Origin: Albula goreensis
Taxonomy: Eukaryota; Chordata; Actinopteri; Albuliformes; Albulidae
DNA length: 64,000 nucleotides
Assembly: GCA_022829145.1 (NCBI GenBank)
Contig: CM040751.1
Span: forward strand, 5,211,364 to 5,275,363
Direction of reading: 5' to 3'
Under the pieces are notes generated by a model. The model was not told the origin of the DNA. It saw only the letters and a program-made list of their open reading frames with translations, and searched no databases. Shown here piece after piece: positions 34,795-47,124 of the stretch. Position numbers and translations under genes: made by a program. Position 1 is the first letter of the stretch. Each line of letters opens with the position of its first letter.

Positions 34795-34925
34795 CACATG
34801 ACATCATTTTTCATTCTAACCGTGTCCTGATTAGGGCACAGTGGTGGCACTCCAGCGTCTGGGGACTGGATTAAATTGAACCCTTCGGCAAAACACCGCA
34901 TGCACCCAACTTGCAAACAGAACTT
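34795..34925 (-). mobile_element. Probable tRNA-SINE relic
   Basis: On the minus strand, GAAGGGTTCAATTTAATCC resembles a SINE B box and T arm. It is followed by GTGCCACCACTGTGCCCTAA and AGGACACGG, which matches the GTGCCACTGTTGTGCCCTTGAGCAAGGCAC-type body common in fish SINEs. The A box is not convincing, so the head is decayed or a different family is involved. Confidence 0.42.
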
Positions 34926-35399
34926 GTTTTTTGTTTGTTTTTGTGAGTTGGGGTTCTGCTACCAGAGAATTACCAAAGCACTGCATGAATCCACCTTGGG
35001 AAGCAGTGATTGGTGACCGGATTACAAATGCTTGCCTCATCTGGATTTAGAAATAATGTGAAACCAGTGTCACAACATTGATATGGTCATATTATTTATA
35101 ATTATGTTTGTGTTCACAAAATATGTCTGGTCTATATTAAGATTCTTGTCCTTGTGGTACGTTGGTAGCCATTTTAAGAATTCCCTTTTTACTTTGGACC
35201 TTGATGCTGAACTGTTTCTCATGGACTGTAATGGTAGAATGGGTATTCTGTCTAAATGTATTTTCTTCATGTCTTTCACTGCTCACCTCTGGTAAACTCT
35301 GCGGGGTAAATACGTTAAACATTCCCGAATATAAAAGCCGCTGAACGAAAATTATCCAAATTTGCCAGAAAGAGAAGATTCATAAAAGAAGCAGTTCCA
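34926..35399. other. AT-rich intergenic DNA
   Basis: No recognised gene. A TTTTTGTTTG tract lies near 34927-34943. Confidence 0.45.
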
Positions 35400-36270
35400 C
35401 GTTGTGTGGGGGAAATTGCGAGATGAACAAAGTGAATATTCAAACCATTTTCTCTCTCTGGCAAGGCGAGAGCTGACTCCATCCAAATGTTTCACTTCTC
35501 CAGGCAAGCGAGTGCACTGGCTTAAGTCTCATAATCCCTTTTCAATATCCGTTAGAAATGTCAATATGCCAACAAGAATGCGGGAGATGTCTGTGGAAGC
35601 TTACTGTTAAGAACTCGCACTCCAAACAGGTGACTATTTGTCATTGACAAAGAAGCTTTTTCAGCCACTATTACAAAAAAAAAAAAAAATGAAATAAACG
35701 GATGTGTGTAGTTAGTGTCTCGCTGGCAGAGATGGCGGATACATATCAGTGGGTGTGCGCTCTCTGTGCTTTGTTTAATGCTCAGCCAATCGCGCTGTGC
35801 TGTTTGTCTTTCATCCTCCTGTACGTTCTCACCCCGACAGAGATGCGCACGCGAACCCAGCGGTTTCTCCTGACTCATCGCCATTGTTCGACCGGAGGCT
35901 GCGTATCCGTAGCTCAGATAATTAGAGACACCTTTTTTCCAAAAAAGCCAAGCCGAAAGAGCAGGCCGCCTTCAAAGGGATCCACCAAACAATGCGGTTT
36001 CCGCATTCTGTTGCGAGGTTCGAGCCGCGCCGTAGTAAACAAAGCGTTGATGAAAGTTACAGAGCACCCTCGTAGGAACTCAGAGGCTCCTGTTACATGT
36101 TTGGAGGGTTGTGAAAAAGCAGGAGTGGGACAGAGAGAGAGGGCATGGGAAATGTAGGCAGTAGGAAAAGCTGCGTAGGAATGGCCCCGGCTTGAGCGGA
36201 CTCTGGTTCTCGCGGCGTTATTTATGCGCGGACTGCGAATGTGCTGATCTTGGCTGGGCTTATAAATAGA
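35400..36270. promoter_or_regulatory. Broad CpG-bearing region, candidate regulatory block
   Basis: A region of raised GC and CpG, interrupted by an A15 run at 35676-35690. It includes CCAAT (35787), GCGC words and a perfect hairpin AATGCGG-TTT-CCGCATT at 35991-36007. Around 36200-36270, GCGGCGTTATTTATGCGCGG is followed by CTTATAAATAGAGC (a TATA-like AT box at 36260-36269), which could be a promoter, but no transcript or first exon can be assigned. Confidence 0.25.
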
Positions 36271-36394
36271 GCTTTGGATATCATCATAACAAAGAACATG
36301 CTTACACAGGAGGGAAAAGCTGACTAGCCTCTTACCGTTGAGCCACGGGCATGATGGACTGCCATGTTCTTACAAAACCCAGTGTTCTAGTTCC
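36271..36394. other. Short intergenic stretch
   Basis: On the minus strand, CGTGGCTCAACGGTAAGAGG (36332-36351) resembles a tRNA A box, but no B box follows at the right distance. Confidence 0.3.
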
Positions 36395-36560
36395 GCTATG
36401 ACTAGCAGAATTACCAGTGGAAGAGGTGGCAGCTGTAGCATTTGTAGTACTAACAGTTGTAGCATCTATAATCATAACAGTGTCAGTCCTACTTCGGGGA
36501 GTGGTGGCAGTATTAGAAGTTGCAGGATCACAACTCGTAGTAGCAGCTGTATAGCCAGTA
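36395..36560 (+). repeat. Cryptic trinucleotide repeat (AGT/AGC/ATY mixture)
   Basis: Words such as GGCAGCTGTAGCATTTGTAG, ACTAACAGTTGTAGCATC and GTAGTAGCAGCTGTATAGCC show a strong three-base periodicity without a perfect unit. In one frame it reads as Ser/Thr/Cys/Asn-rich, and on the other strand as Thr/Ala/Ser-rich. The similar bias on both strands indicates a decayed trinucleotide repeat and not a gene. Confidence 0.7.
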
Positions 36561-37239
36561 CGAACTGTGATAATTGCGTTTGCAATTTCTGAAGAAAATG
36601 CTTTGCATAATACAATGGAATGTATGCAGTCTGTGCAAGAAACAATTGGGAAGTACAATGAAACATAATTAAAATATTACATTCATATTATTTTAGGGCA
36701 GGAAACACATGTACAGAGGACTGATAAGATAAAATCGGATGTGCATGACGGATTAGCCGCTTTTTCCAAATACACTTGAAATTACACAGATTTCAGACAA
36801 AGACCTGATATTTCTTCACTAACGAACACAATTGTCAATGGAATTCATAACGGTTCAAAGGATTTTACTTAAAGCATGCTTGCTAATTGCATAAAAACTG
36901 TCAAATTGATTCACTGTATGTACAATATGATTCCATTCATATATTGCATGGCTATGAATATGCTGTAAAACAAAATGATAAAACTTCTGCTACAATCATT
37001 GAAGGAAACTCTAACAACCGAGGCCAGTCGGGGGGCAGCTTCTTCTGGAAGTGAAGCTTACAATTCGGGAAAGATTCATTTTGCAATATAAAGTATTTCT
37101 GTTTCCTTTGTTGTAGCGTTTTCCTTTGGACAATCTCCAAGTTTTTAATCTACAGTTTTGCTGCCCAGCAAAGGGAACATGCTTTCTCAGAGAATGGATT
37201 CTATTCTCTTTCATTAATCAAAAACAAACATGTCCCACT
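36561..37239. other. AT-rich intergenic DNA
   Basis: Nothing recognised. Confidence 0.45.
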
Positions 37240-37540
37240 GTCTACTCCTAGAGCGTTGCCATGTGGTTTTCTTTTCCGCCTGATGAGGCTAGCGTCAGCT
37301 GCCAAGGGCAGTCATTCTGTGCCCTCCGTGCACCGAGGGATTCTGGGACCCGGGGAGGGTTTTTCACACTCTCCGCAGGAAACCGAGTCTCTTATCTCAG
37401 GAGGAGTTACTTATCTTCCCCGAGGGCACGGGAGTTTCTCCTGCCAAAGATGGCCACCTCGCCAGGGCATGCTGGGAAAACCATATGGTTCACATGCAGC
37501 CAAAGCCACCAACAGTCTTTGGGGACAGGAAGCTTTCTAA
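37240..37540. promoter_or_regulatory. GC-rich island, candidate conserved noncoding element
   Basis: About 300 bp of raised GC content in AT-rich DNA, with GATA-type TTATCT words twice (37392, 37411) and no simple repeats. Two overlapping open frames occur without domains. Confidence 0.27.
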
Positions 37541-39129
37541 TTTCTAATTATTATCTAATCATGTGCATCTGCTTACATTTGCAGTGTAATTATATCAAAA
37601 ACAAATGAAAGAATAAATGAGAAAAAAGGCCAAAATGCTTTGGTGCCAGGTCTGGGCCTGGTCAAATGGAATTAAAAGGAATGAATAGATGAATGATTTT
37701 TTTATAAAACTAATCAACAACTGACCAAATGACGTCAGTAACAAAGCGGTCAGAGGAGGAACTGTCCATTTCATGTCTTGTTTCACAACAAATTTAGCAT
37801 GTGATGGATTTTATTGTATATCCCATTTCATTCGTATATATTGGAAAACACTTGCTGGAATTCCTACGGCATTTTTTATTCATTCATGCTTGAGAGGAAT
37901 TGGCAGCATCCACAGTAGTTTTCTTTATTCAGTCAGAAGTGTGTACAAAGACATTTTGATTCATCGCGGTTGTTCCTCTCTTAATGAATGAATTCGCAGG
38001 TGTGTGCCTTGAGCGCTCTTGCTTCATGACATGAAGATTTGGTTTGTTCCTCCTTTTTAAACCTCTTTTGGCTGGGTAAGTCCCTCTTATTGTCATGAAA
38101 TAATAAATAAAATAGATAATAATACACCGTCCTTAACTGCAACAATCTGAACTATCAAGCTCAGAGTGGTTAACGAATAAAACAAGAATAACTTACGCCG
38201 ACTAAAGAATCCTAGGAAGCAAAATTCATAAGCTGATTCACACAGATAAAGCAAAATAGGTCAGTGTTTTTTTTTTTTTTTTTTTGTAGGGAAAGGTTGG
38301 CAATTTTATAGCATCATAAAAGCTCAAATGTTACATCTCTACTCCTACGATGATTATTGTGCAGTGGATTCTCAGGAAGACGTGCCGAAATACAAAAATG
38401 GCAGAAAGTCACTGTGAATGAGGCTAGATTCTAAATGACAAGCAAGTCTGAGGTGTTAGACTTCGTGAAACCAGGAACTGTTTGATATTGGAATATTCAC
38501 ATGTACATTTTTTGCAATATTTCCATTGCATTTCATTCATTCTTCACTCAAAGCCAAGGTGTAACTTCCCCGAATTCTTTCCCATCAAACTGATGGCCTT
38601 TTGTCAGGATGGATTTTTACTCGTCAGTGGTTGGAACAGCTTGCCAGGTCATGTGATAGAGGGTGACCAATCCAGGCTTGATACAGTATAGGACAATGAC
38701 AGTTCGTAATTAAGTGATTAGTCTGGTGAAAGTGAATGGCCTGTTTACTATCTCTTACTACATTTTTTATAAGCTATAAAGCGGAATTCCCTGATTCACC
38801 TTAGAGGAGATGATAATATAAATTAATTGGGAGGGAGGAAAAACGATCTATAAAGCATGCTGTGGTTCAAACATGAATATTTTAAGAGTGGAAAAGTGCA
38901 GTATCTTCAAAACCGACAGTTCATTTTTCATGTTTTCCTCGGTCTTTTACGGTCTTGTCAGATCTGAGGTTCATTTTACAACTTAATGGTTCTCCTGTTA
39001 ATGACACAGTGGTTTCCCTGAGAGACTCAGAATGATATACATGCCATGGATGGTAATTATTTGCCACGTAGCATGAAATATGGCTGTGAAATTGTCTTTT
39101 TTATCAAAAAAAATGCATTAATTGGCCCC
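37541..39129. other. AT-rich intergenic DNA
   Basis: No recognised gene. A T19 run lies at 38267-38285. The remainder is unique AT-rich sequence. Confidence 0.5.
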
Positions 39130-39760
39130 ATGAGAAGCAACACGTTACAGCTGTGTGTCAACTGACAGGCGTTCGAAATGGAAATCAAAGTGGGAGCCCA
39201 GCTCTCGCATTGTCTAACTAATGAGTTCATCTTATGTTCCCCTCCTTTATGTCTTTGAGAATAACGTGTCTTGAGTGCGGCCTATCGTCATATACATGTT
39301 GAGTACCGTAAATGCAGGACGGTCTTGCTTGATTCATGACTGCGCGCACACACACACCCACACATACACACCCCTCATCTTTTAAGCGGGCAGTGACAAG
39401 TGTCCCGTCTGCCGTGGAGACGGTAATCAAGATGGCCGCGGCGGCAATTAAATTTGACTGAGGAACATAGGCGCGCTGGCTTTGTAATTACAATCCCGTT
39501 GGACAAGGCTAACGGGAGGAGGAAGAAATATATAAATAATTCAGCCTGGGGTTTTGAACACACTTCAATTAAAGGATCCCAAGAAAGTTCCAGTGGACGC
39601 TCTGGGTTTCTCATAACTAAGAGCTCATCTGTCATCAGCCTTGTCACTCAAGTCATTTACGGTCCGCAAGCAACTTTAACCTGTGAACAAAAAGGCCCTA
39701 TATACTTACCCATAATGCACGTGGATGTGTTTGATTAGTCTCCAGCATTCCCGGGGCCAC
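39130..39760. promoter_or_regulatory. Candidate conserved noncoding element with a palindromic homeodomain site
   Basis: CpG-bearing, mostly repeat-free block that includes AAGATGGCCGCGGCGGCAAT (a YY1-like AAGATGGCGGC core) at 39429-39448 and the perfect palindrome TGTAATTACA at 39483-39492, a classical paired homeodomain site. A short CA-rich tract sits at 39348-39371. No recognisable protein. Confidence 0.3.
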
Positions 39761-42475
39761 GTGATCCCATAGGAATCGTTGGGACCTGGTTCCAACAGTG
39801 CATTAAATACTAATTCCTTTAGACAAATGGACGAAATGTAGCCGGGCACAATGTAGCTGATGAAAAATTGCATAATATGATATTTTGTCATCACATTGTT
39901 TGTTTTGAACACTGGTTCGCTTGTAATAGTGAATGCCTATGTTATTAAAACAAGCTGTTATAGCAAGCGCAGTTATTAAAAACGGTACTATGTGAGTAAT
40001 TCTGTAAAGCTGTATTTGCCATCGAGGTTGTGAGAATGTCCGACCTCGCACATTGTTTTTCAGCAAAAAAATATCTACGGCGAAACCATAAACAATATTA
40101 GTGCGACCTGGATGGACTGACACTGGCCAGATGGGAGCCTTTTTTCCCATAGAGAGCACTGGTGGGAAAATTGACTGTTAATCATCGGTTTGATCTGATT
40201 TGATGAAGAAATGAAATGCAATAAAAACAGAACATAACATAAGTCTGCAGACTCAGCTGTTAGAAACAGAACTCACTTTCCGTAGCTCGTGAGAGCAGTA
40301 CTTTCACGGTCTTCAGAGAGAACTGATGGGGTACAAAAGGCATGAACTCATTAGGGGAATCAGTACCCTCAGATTTAGCCTTTTTGTATTTATTCCATAA
40401 CTGATAGACATAAAGAAATTGAGTTTTCTTTTCAAAAAAAAGAAGGTTCACTCAGTGTTTTTTTTCCTCCTTATGTAAATAAAATACACTGACCATGAAT
40501 CCATTCTCACAGATCTTAACAGATCACCACCATTAATGTGCATATACATTTTATGCACATTTGGCTCTGACGAGTCCCATCTGAAATGCATTGTGGGTCC
40601 ATATTGGCAGCAGGGCAAGGTTCAATACGTAAGACAAGGATGACAAATTGCATGGCTTCCTTTGCCCAAAACTGTAATCTGTGGCTCCATATCTTGCCAA
40701 GATCTGCTCAACCTAAACGAGCCTGTCAAACGTATGCCCATCCATCAACGAGCTGGAAAAATTCGGGAGTCTCAGTTGGCGTATGGGATGTGCAGGAAAG
40801 ATGTATCTCACGAAAGAGTTGCTCTTTATCTTCAGTTTGATGGTAATGTCCACGTGTAGTCATGATTTATTCTTCAGTGACAAGACTGCCAAATGTATGA
40901 ATGATGATGAAAGATCCGTATACTTTCTTTGCGCTGTTTGGAGGTTCATATTTGCAAATGATATGGACGGTGCGTCAACATTAAGTATTGTTTATTAAAG
41001 ATTGTAAATGAGAGTGGAAAGGAATGTCACCATGGAATTTTCGGCAATTAGATGGTTTTGCTGGCATCAGTTTTAGCAACTCGCTACATTTAAAACAGCA
41101 TTTTCACTTGCTGAAACGAAAACATTAACTCCACCCACATTTTTCAGTGTTTTTGATAAATCAACAGTGGGCAAGAATTTGTTAGCTCCCAGCAAGCAGT
41201 CTGTGACTGTATCTTAATCTTACTGAACAAAAAATGAAATAAAACAATATGCATGTGGAAAAAAGCCGAAACGAACAGTCTCTGTTGTCAATAATTGCAT
41301 GTCAAATGTCAACCACACCACAAATTACATTAGGTTAAACACTAAATGATTTTTTATTTCATGTACAAAAAAAACATCTTAAATCTATTAAAAGCTTTGA
41401 TTACCAGCAGTAACATAACAGCGTAAAGCGATGAAAAATATGAGAATAGGGAAAGTGTGGGATCTGTGAAAAGAAATAAATATTCAACAACAAAACATCT
41501 TCATAACTCCTTGTCATTTGCATCTATCCATGACGACTTCATTGAATTATTATTGCATATTACAATGACACAACCAATAAGGAATCTGTCTAAAAACAGC
41601 TGATTGGAGGGTACTCCTTCCTCAGAGAAACTCCGGAGAAGCTCAACTGTTTTTCGTCAACATGCAAGAATCCATTTAGACAGCATCCTTCACACCCCCC
41701 AGAGTTCAACTCTTTAAATCGGATCCAGCAGAGCTAATTAAACCAATTTTGGGTATCCGGTTTTTATTGCATTCTCCTACTGGAAATTTGAACTCAGGAT
41801 TCAAATTGCATAATGCAGGATAGGAAAGTCTGTTCAGTGGCAAGTTAGACGAGAAAAATCAGGCCTGGTAATGATATCTTCAGCATGTTAATGTGCCAGA
41901 TCAGTTTAGTTATTTCCACTTAACGTAAAGCTGTGCTATATTTTTTTTGTGATTTTCCCCATGTGAGTAACTCAGTATAATTCCCTCTCAAATGCCACGA
42001 TTCTGACTAAACTAACATTGACTGAGGCCTGTCCTCTCTCAGCGGGTGGCAGAAAGCACCTTAGCGTCTCTGGAATCATGTGCTGTCAGCTGCTATTCAG
42101 AAATGAACCCAATCAGAGCGCCGGTCTAATAAGAATGAGCATCCCGCATGCCTTTTTTATGTATTTATTTATTATTAAATCCACATTTGTTACATGGTCT
42201 ATCGAGGGCTCCTAATTGCTCTTTGTGCTCTTGGGTAGTTGATGGTTTTTCAGTCACATATCAGTGTGGGGGACAAAAAAAAAACCTAATCTCGGCCCCC
42301 AATGGTATTGTTGAGTAAGTGAAAATACTGAGATTGGATTGACTCTCTTTTTCCAGCTCTGAATAGAACATCTCTTTGTGATTATTACTGTGCTATAATT
42401 GGTTGAGGTCTCTTACCCTTTATGAATACAGTCATGTGTAACTCCATTTCCCTCTCATTCTGTTCCCCCCTGAAG
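39761..42475. other. AT-rich intergenic DNA
   Basis: No gene recognised. A 10-bp-arm hairpin lies at 40535-40561. 40580-40860 is less AT-rich and partly open in two frames, without domains. An A9 run lies at 42276-42284. Confidence 0.45.
40535..40561. repeat. Perfect short hairpin
   Basis: AATGTGCATA and TATGCACATT form 10-bp arms around a 7-base loop in AT-rich DNA. No U-run follows and no known RNA matches. Confidence 0.8.
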
Positions 42476-42528
42476 GCTACATCGAGGGTACTGTAACACA
42501 CGGTGAAAAGAGAAGACGGAGAACAGCG
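42476..42528 (+). other. Candidate exon A (unrecognised)
   Basis: A pyrimidine-rich stretch ending TTCCCCCCTGAAG precedes it, and GTGAGT follows directly. The 53-bp segment is open in one frame only, giving YIEGTVTHGEKRRRRTA and ending at a codon boundary. The basic run is notable but the peptide is not one I recognise. Chance splice-like borders are common in long introns and deserts. Confidence 0.2.
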
Positions 42529-45500
42529 GTGAGTGTTTTTCTCCTCATTTACGTTAAAAGGTGCAGTTTTTGCATCCGTATGTCTGTATCCATATTAATC
42601 TTCTCAACGTCTCTTGATTAGATCAAGGATATTAGAATTGTGCTTTAGCTGCACCACATGTTCAGGGTCTAGATTGTTTGGATTACTAAGAGAATATGAA
42701 AAACTGCTTGTCGGTGTGTGTGCACCTCGGCAAACTCAAAGGATATGTTTTCATTTTAATGACAAATAATGTATGTAATGCAGATGGGGTTTCGCTGTCT
42801 ATCATTGTGATTAAAAATTCTCATTACTATGTAAACATGAGTGCCACATTATTACCTTTTATTGATATTTAATCAAGACTCCTGTTTGTGAAGACATTCA
42901 GTTATTAGCTTTTGGATTTGAGAACGTGATGGCCAAATCAGTGTTGGATACACAACAGTTTAATTGTATTGCCGGTTATTTGGAAAGTGAATACAATGTG
43001 GTAGCTGATGCTTAGCTGGCATGGTAATATATGCTTGGGTAAGCAAGTTCTACTGACTGCTTGAATCGGGTGGTTCTTTAAATTTCAGAAAGTGGTCGAC
43101 CTTGCCATTGGAGGTTCTGCTTTTGTGGCTGAAGTCCTACAGAAGTATATACTTCATTTTGAATATTTTGATCGACTGATTTATACCTGTGAACTTGTAT
43201 GGCCTTCATCCTCCCATGCAGTTTTTGCCACTGCTGTCTGATGACGGGACACAGTTAGCCATTTTAAGGTTACTAGCGTTCTCCTAGCTACTGGAAAGAG
43301 TATTTGTGCTATGCCAGTATGTATCAACTTACATCCATAGTAACAGAGAAGCCAGCATGCTCCTGTGTCATGACTTGACCAGATTTTAATCACAAGTGTA
43401 TGCATTCATATTCTATACATGCCAGATATATCTATTCGAACCTGAAATATTACTGGTTGGAATTACAAATAATATCGTCATTCTTTCATCAGTTGAATTG
43501 TGACACAAAATCTATTACTGTTATTTTATGATATAAGGGTCTGTTTAAAATGAAAAAGACGAGAAGCCACTTAAAAAGTCATTGTGGGCATAAATCATTT
43601 CATCATGTGACAACGACACTATTAAAAATCGCAAACTGTCAGAGTACTGTTTTGATCCAACGGTTTTGGCATATACGGAAAGATCACAGGAAAACTGTGG
43701 GAGAAATGATGGAGAGAAAAAATGTGAATGTGGGAGGCTACAGCTTGTTTACAGAAATATTTTGACAAATATTTTTGGCATGGTGATCGGTAAACAGATT
43801 TCATTCCTGACATTTGATTTTTGACAATAGTTATTCTGCCTCCCTATCAAATATGTTCTTTCTAGTCAACAATTTTCACAGAGATCCTTTGATCAGCTTT
43901 ATTTCGCTGTCTCTTATAAATCATACAACTAATTATCATGCACAACCAGGGTTACAGCGTATTTGATTTACCTAATGTTGTTTCTGCATTGACCTCAGAG
44001 TAACCTGTCAATCATTTATCCACACTTCTAGAATACTCTTTCCAGGAACCCCAAAAATATCCCTGGGTTTCCTCTTCTATGAATCTCATCGTGTGTGTAT
44101 CAGGTGAAATATAAAATACAGGGAGAGATTTTCTTTCCCAGCCTCTTTATTTATTTTGAAAAAGAAAAAAAAAAACTGTTGTCATATTTATTTCTGGATT
44201 GCAGACGGTAAAAGCTGGGTATGACTAAAATGGCTTTTAGGTGCGATTCAGATGCCCTGACAGTCGTGAAGTGAAAGCACTGGAGCAATTACAGTGCCCC
44301 TGTGAAAATGGAAGACCTTAAATTGATCAGGAAAAATGGTGCCTCTGTCCGTTTGAGCACACTTGGTGTTTCGGAGCCCTTAGCGGTCGGGCCAGAATTG
44401 CCTTTGAAAGTCTCGGCCTGGATATTGACTGGCTTCTTAGTCGGCTTTCTCTGACTGAGCGAGTGCTCGTGCCGGGAAGCTTCAGGTCAAATCGGCTCAC
44501 GGGTCGAAGCATCCAGTGATGCTTGAGCTCAGCTAAAAGGCACAGACCGGCAAGTGTATGCAAAGGACAGTGTGAAAAAGGGAACCTCCCATACAATACA
44601 GCCATGCTGTTTCCGGATGTTGTGCCAACAATTAATACAGGTGCATCCAGGTATGCATATATCATAGTGTTATTTCTTCATTGCACCTGTATGATATGCT
44701 TCTGTCAAGGCGGTAGCCAAACATTCAGGGCATTATTCGAAATTGACACACTATAGGAAAATGTTATTCTTATTATGAACTACATATTTGCCAGAAAGTA
44801 ATTAATCTCAATGAATTAATGTTTTTTTTGGTATGTGGTTACAAGACTGTGATCTGGATCTATGAGGCCAATGATGTGACCCCAAGAGAATTTTTTTACA
44901 AAACCAGTTCAGTAATCCTCTTTTGAAATGATTGCCTTTCTGTACCTCGGCTTCCGGAGATCGATAATCTAAACTCTGCCTGGCCTGTTTTCCGGAGAGA
45001 GAGTACACAAACGCAACACATCACTGATATTCACCTGTTTTTTTATGCTATTTATGGGTCCAGGATGTGATCAATGACAAGTCCTTATGAAGCAGCTGTC
45101 CTAGATGTTGAGCTGTTGGGTAAGCTGATGTTTGAGCAGGGTTTATTTTCAGATATAATTACTGGTTTAAGGCTCACTTGACAAATCCTGTGTTTTCTTT
45201 AGCCGTATATTGAATCCTGTAGGTATGAAAGCATGTTGCACAATGGAAAAAGTCCAAAAATTGATGGCACTGAACGTAAGAGTAATTGCATTGTGAATGT
45301 TGGACAGGAAGTTCTATGTGCTGTGGGAATTTTATTATTATTGCAGACAGCGTGTATTTGTACTTAAGTACTGCAATGTTCTTATTACATACTTATAATT
45401 TTGACTCACATTTACTTGTTCTTATCCACTTAATTTATATACTTAGATATTCTTTTTTATTTCCATAATTTTGAAATTGACTTTCAAAAATATCCAACAA

Positions 45501-47071
45501 AATATCACTTCAACACATTAATACATGTACTGACTTAATGTTTAGTTTGCTCATTCAGTCATCACTTGACCCAATTGTTTTTGCATTGTCTAACCATTTG
45601 CAATGCAGCATGGGGTGGCTTTGATTTCTTCTGGAGGACCTTTCTCCTGTGGAGACTGGTAGATTGCGAGAAAATTAAAGTTGAGTGCAGCTTCACTATC
45701 AAGCAGACAAAGCAGGGTTGGCTTTGTTGGGGGGTGGGGTTGGGGGAGGGACTGAGGGATAAATACAGGCCTCCAGTCTGAAGAACAGTGCGTACAAGAC
45801 AGATACAACTTCCCTCCATTCCATATGTCAAACGGGGTGGATCATAGCTCTGTGATGTCTGCATATATCTGAATCTAATGTTGTGCTAACATATTAGCTA
45901 TCAGGTGACAGCTGTTCCCTGTGTAATAAAGAGAGCAATTATATTCAAAAATCCCATATGGTCATTTGAATATCAATGTCAATCTTTCTCGAGTGCTTAC
46001 AAAATGAATTTGTAAAGTTTTTGGGATGAAAAGAACCAGCACATATTTTAATTATAAATTTCACTCAAGCTGTTTCTCCCTTTGAAATGAATATGCTGTT
46101 GAAGGCATAACACATACATGTTATTGAAATCAAGTATGTCACATCACTGGGGAGCCAATGCCTAACTTTGAGACTAAATCAAAATGCTTTAGCCGAAGTT
46201 AGGTTGGTAACATTTCATATGTTACATGAATCATCTAACTGTATGACAAACATGTTGCTCAGACTATATATCAGGATGTAAAACATAGGCGATTTGATAG
46301 CAGTGGCTGTGGATAAGATCCAAATTAGCTATCTTGCCGTCAGACGAGATAGGGACTACATAGCTAACCTTACCTAAAGCAATACTCTTCACCCACAACA
46401 CTCTCCATCTGAAAAGAAGTGTCAACAAGATCAGTCGCTAAGGTTGTGTGCCAGAATTTTCATTTTCTTCGGCCTTACCACTGGAGACCTAGGTGGTACA
46501 GATCCCTTTGCTGCCATTGCTGATCATGCAAGCCGAAAGCTTTGCTTGTCCACATTTCATGATATTCCTGCCTCCCTGCACACCACTGGCTGTGGCAATT
46601 GAAGTTGTCAGTCAGCCAGCTACAGTACAGGCCTACTATGCTTTTACTGAGCAATTTCAAACCTCAATTTCGCAACTATTGTCAGTGGCAGTGGGTGAAG
46701 AAATCTGGAAATGATTGGAAAATATTTATTATGGTCCTGTGACAATATTTTAACACAACAATCTTACCTATTATCCCTTAATGCGGAGGTTAGGAAAGGA
46801 GAGCACAGAATTAATAAAAACCTGAATTTCAGCAGTCTGTTGCTGCACTGATGCTGAAGTATTCATTTATAAATCATTCCTTTTTAAGGACAAACTTTTT
46901 TCTGGGTAAAATGTCAAAGCAAACAGCATCTGTGTTCGTATGCAACTTCATTTAAGGTGCTTTTGTTTGAGGATATTGGAATGGCCTCGCTGAAACCTCT
47001 CTCCCCCTTCTAACACAGTGCTTTAGTCCTGATAAATATTTAATCTATCTCAAGTGTCTTCTTGTGTACAG
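42529..47071. other. Intergenic or intronic AT-rich DNA
   Basis: No recognised gene or repeat family. An A12 run lies near 44164-44175. A perfect G-quadruplex motif lies at 45729-45750. 44320-44660 and 46470-46710 are less AT-rich with short open frames lacking domains. Confidence 0.45.
45729..45750 (+). other. G-quadruplex motif
   Basis: G6-T-G4-TT-G5-A-G3 gives four G tracts with loops of 1-2 bases, a canonical stable quadruplex pattern. Confidence 0.85.
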
Positions 47072-47124
47072 CCTGGGATGAGATTGTTATTGTTGCCGAT
47101 GGTGACATCTACACCTCCTTTGAG
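47072..47124 (+). other. Candidate exon B (unrecognised)
   Basis: Preceded by TCTTCTTGTGTACAG and followed by GTGAGG. The 53-bp segment is open in at least two frames: one reads WDEIVIVADGDIYTSFE, the other PGMRLLLLPMVTSTPPL. Only the second joins in phase to candidate exon A on the left and candidate exon C on the right. Neither peptide is recognised. Confidence 0.2.

Noticed and set aside
36332-36351. tRNA A-box-like CGTGGCTCAACGGTAAGAGG on the minus strand
   Set aside because: No B box follows, so neither a tRNA nor a SINE can be supported.
41780-41835. GAGTTCAAATTTCCAGTAGG (minus) resembling a SINE B box and body
   Set aside because: The only A-box-like word nearby is on the opposite strand, so the head cannot be assembled.
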